From Methanomicrobiales archaeon HGW-Methanomicrobiales-2 (GTDB lineage Archaea > Halobacteriota > Methanomicrobia > Methanomicrobiales > Methanoculleaceae): a stretch of DNA of 49,658 nucleotides. Below the pieces are notes generated by a model, which was not told the DNA's origin, did not search any database, and saw only the letters and a program-made list of their open reading frames with translations. Shown piece by piece: positions 49,542 through 49,658 of the stretch. Both the position numbers and the translations under genes were made by a program. The stretch is taken from NCBI GenBank assembly GCA_002839645.1, contig PGYL01000016.1, positions 1 through 49,658 of the forward strand. Reading direction: 5' to 3'. Position 1 is the first letter of the stretch; every line of letters starts with the position of its first letter.

Positions 49542-49658
49542 GCGGTCCGGAATCCGTCACTCCCCTCCGCAGATTGCAGGAAACGTTCAATCTCCTGTCT
49601 AAATAGAGAAAAATCATCGATATGCTTCTTTAGTATCGAAAAGGCAAGTGTATCGTCA
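49538..49658 (-). CDS. Partial gene at the right edge, unidentified C-terminus
   Basis: The minus strand reads LAFSILKKHIDDFSLFRQEI and ERFLQSAEGSDGFRTA before a TGA at 49538-49540. The 5' end lies beyond the window. It is helical and charged, with less GC-rich codons than neighbouring genes. The stop overlaps the ATG of the next small frame, suggesting translational coupling. I cannot assign a family from 39 residues. Confidence 0.4.
   Translation of the reverse strand, partial: DDTLAFSILKKHIDDFSLFRQEIERFLQSAEGSDGFRTA

Overview
The window looks like a chromosomal segment of a methanogenic archaeon of the Methanomicrobiales, most likely Methanoculleus or a close relative. This is inferred from the very high GC content, TATA-type archaeal promoters, Nop5/fibrillarin and Cbf5-type RNA modification genes, a digeranylgeranyl lipid reductase, an archaeal-type thymidylate synthase and a large S-layer protein with a PGF-type C-terminal sorting signal. 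No rRNA gene, CRISPR array, prophage or replication origin is visible. No database search was possible, so family names rest on motifs and recalled sequence features.

Layout. 1-4.5 kb: the end of an SPFH/band-7 protein, an orphan lipoprotein of the branched-chain amino-acid binding type, and a two-gene restriction-modification unit (an SPPY-type methylase and an XhoI/PaeR7I-like endonuclease). 4.6-8.7 kb: site-2 protease, RNase HII, a TrkA-like protein, geranylgeranyl reductase and its ferredoxin. 8.8-14.5 kb: a tightly overlapping corrin-ring operon, cbiT-L-F-G-H-C-D-E. 14.5-18.6 kb: an accessory block with a truncated IS5-type transposase, an IS110-family element whose upstream non-coding end folds like a possible bridge RNA, an intact Dam-like methylase and a second methylase wrecked by a stop codon and a frameshift. 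18.7-23.8 kb: a sensory cluster (PAS histidine kinase, Cache-HAMP-SpoIIE phosphatase, Cache lipoprotein).

23.9-28.5 kb: a small-multidrug-export-type membrane protein, a small unknown protein, a CTP-dependent lipid-kinase-like membrane protein, a CDF metal transporter with a cysteine-rich tail, and pyruvate kinase. 28.5-33 kb: the cobalt ECF transporter cbiM-N-Q-O, divergent from an a,c-diamide synthase gene (cbiA/cfbB). Together with cbiT-E and hemD (40 kb), this makes the window rich in tetrapyrrole, B12 and F430 supply genes. 33-38.5 kb: a cupredoxin-fold lipoprotein that has lost its copper ligands, a VOC protein, an aldo/keto reductase, an MFS transporter, a CPBP protease and a tandem CDGSH protein. 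38.8-45.3 kb: tRNA-Ser(GGA), cbf5/truB, hemD, a TctA-like permease, nop5-flpA, a DUF1614 membrane protein, a TIM-barrel protein and tRNA-Gln(CTG). 45.4-49.7 kb: thymidylate synthase, the S-layer gene with a long structured leader, and decayed sequence at the right edge.

The most unusual points are the putative bridge RNA of the IS110 element, the doubly broken methylase beside intact methylases, the ligand-less cupredoxin, the CbiC lacking the usual histidine, the extra domain on CbiO, and several short gene remnants hidden between intact genes (20.4, 25.1, 41.9 and 49.4 kb).
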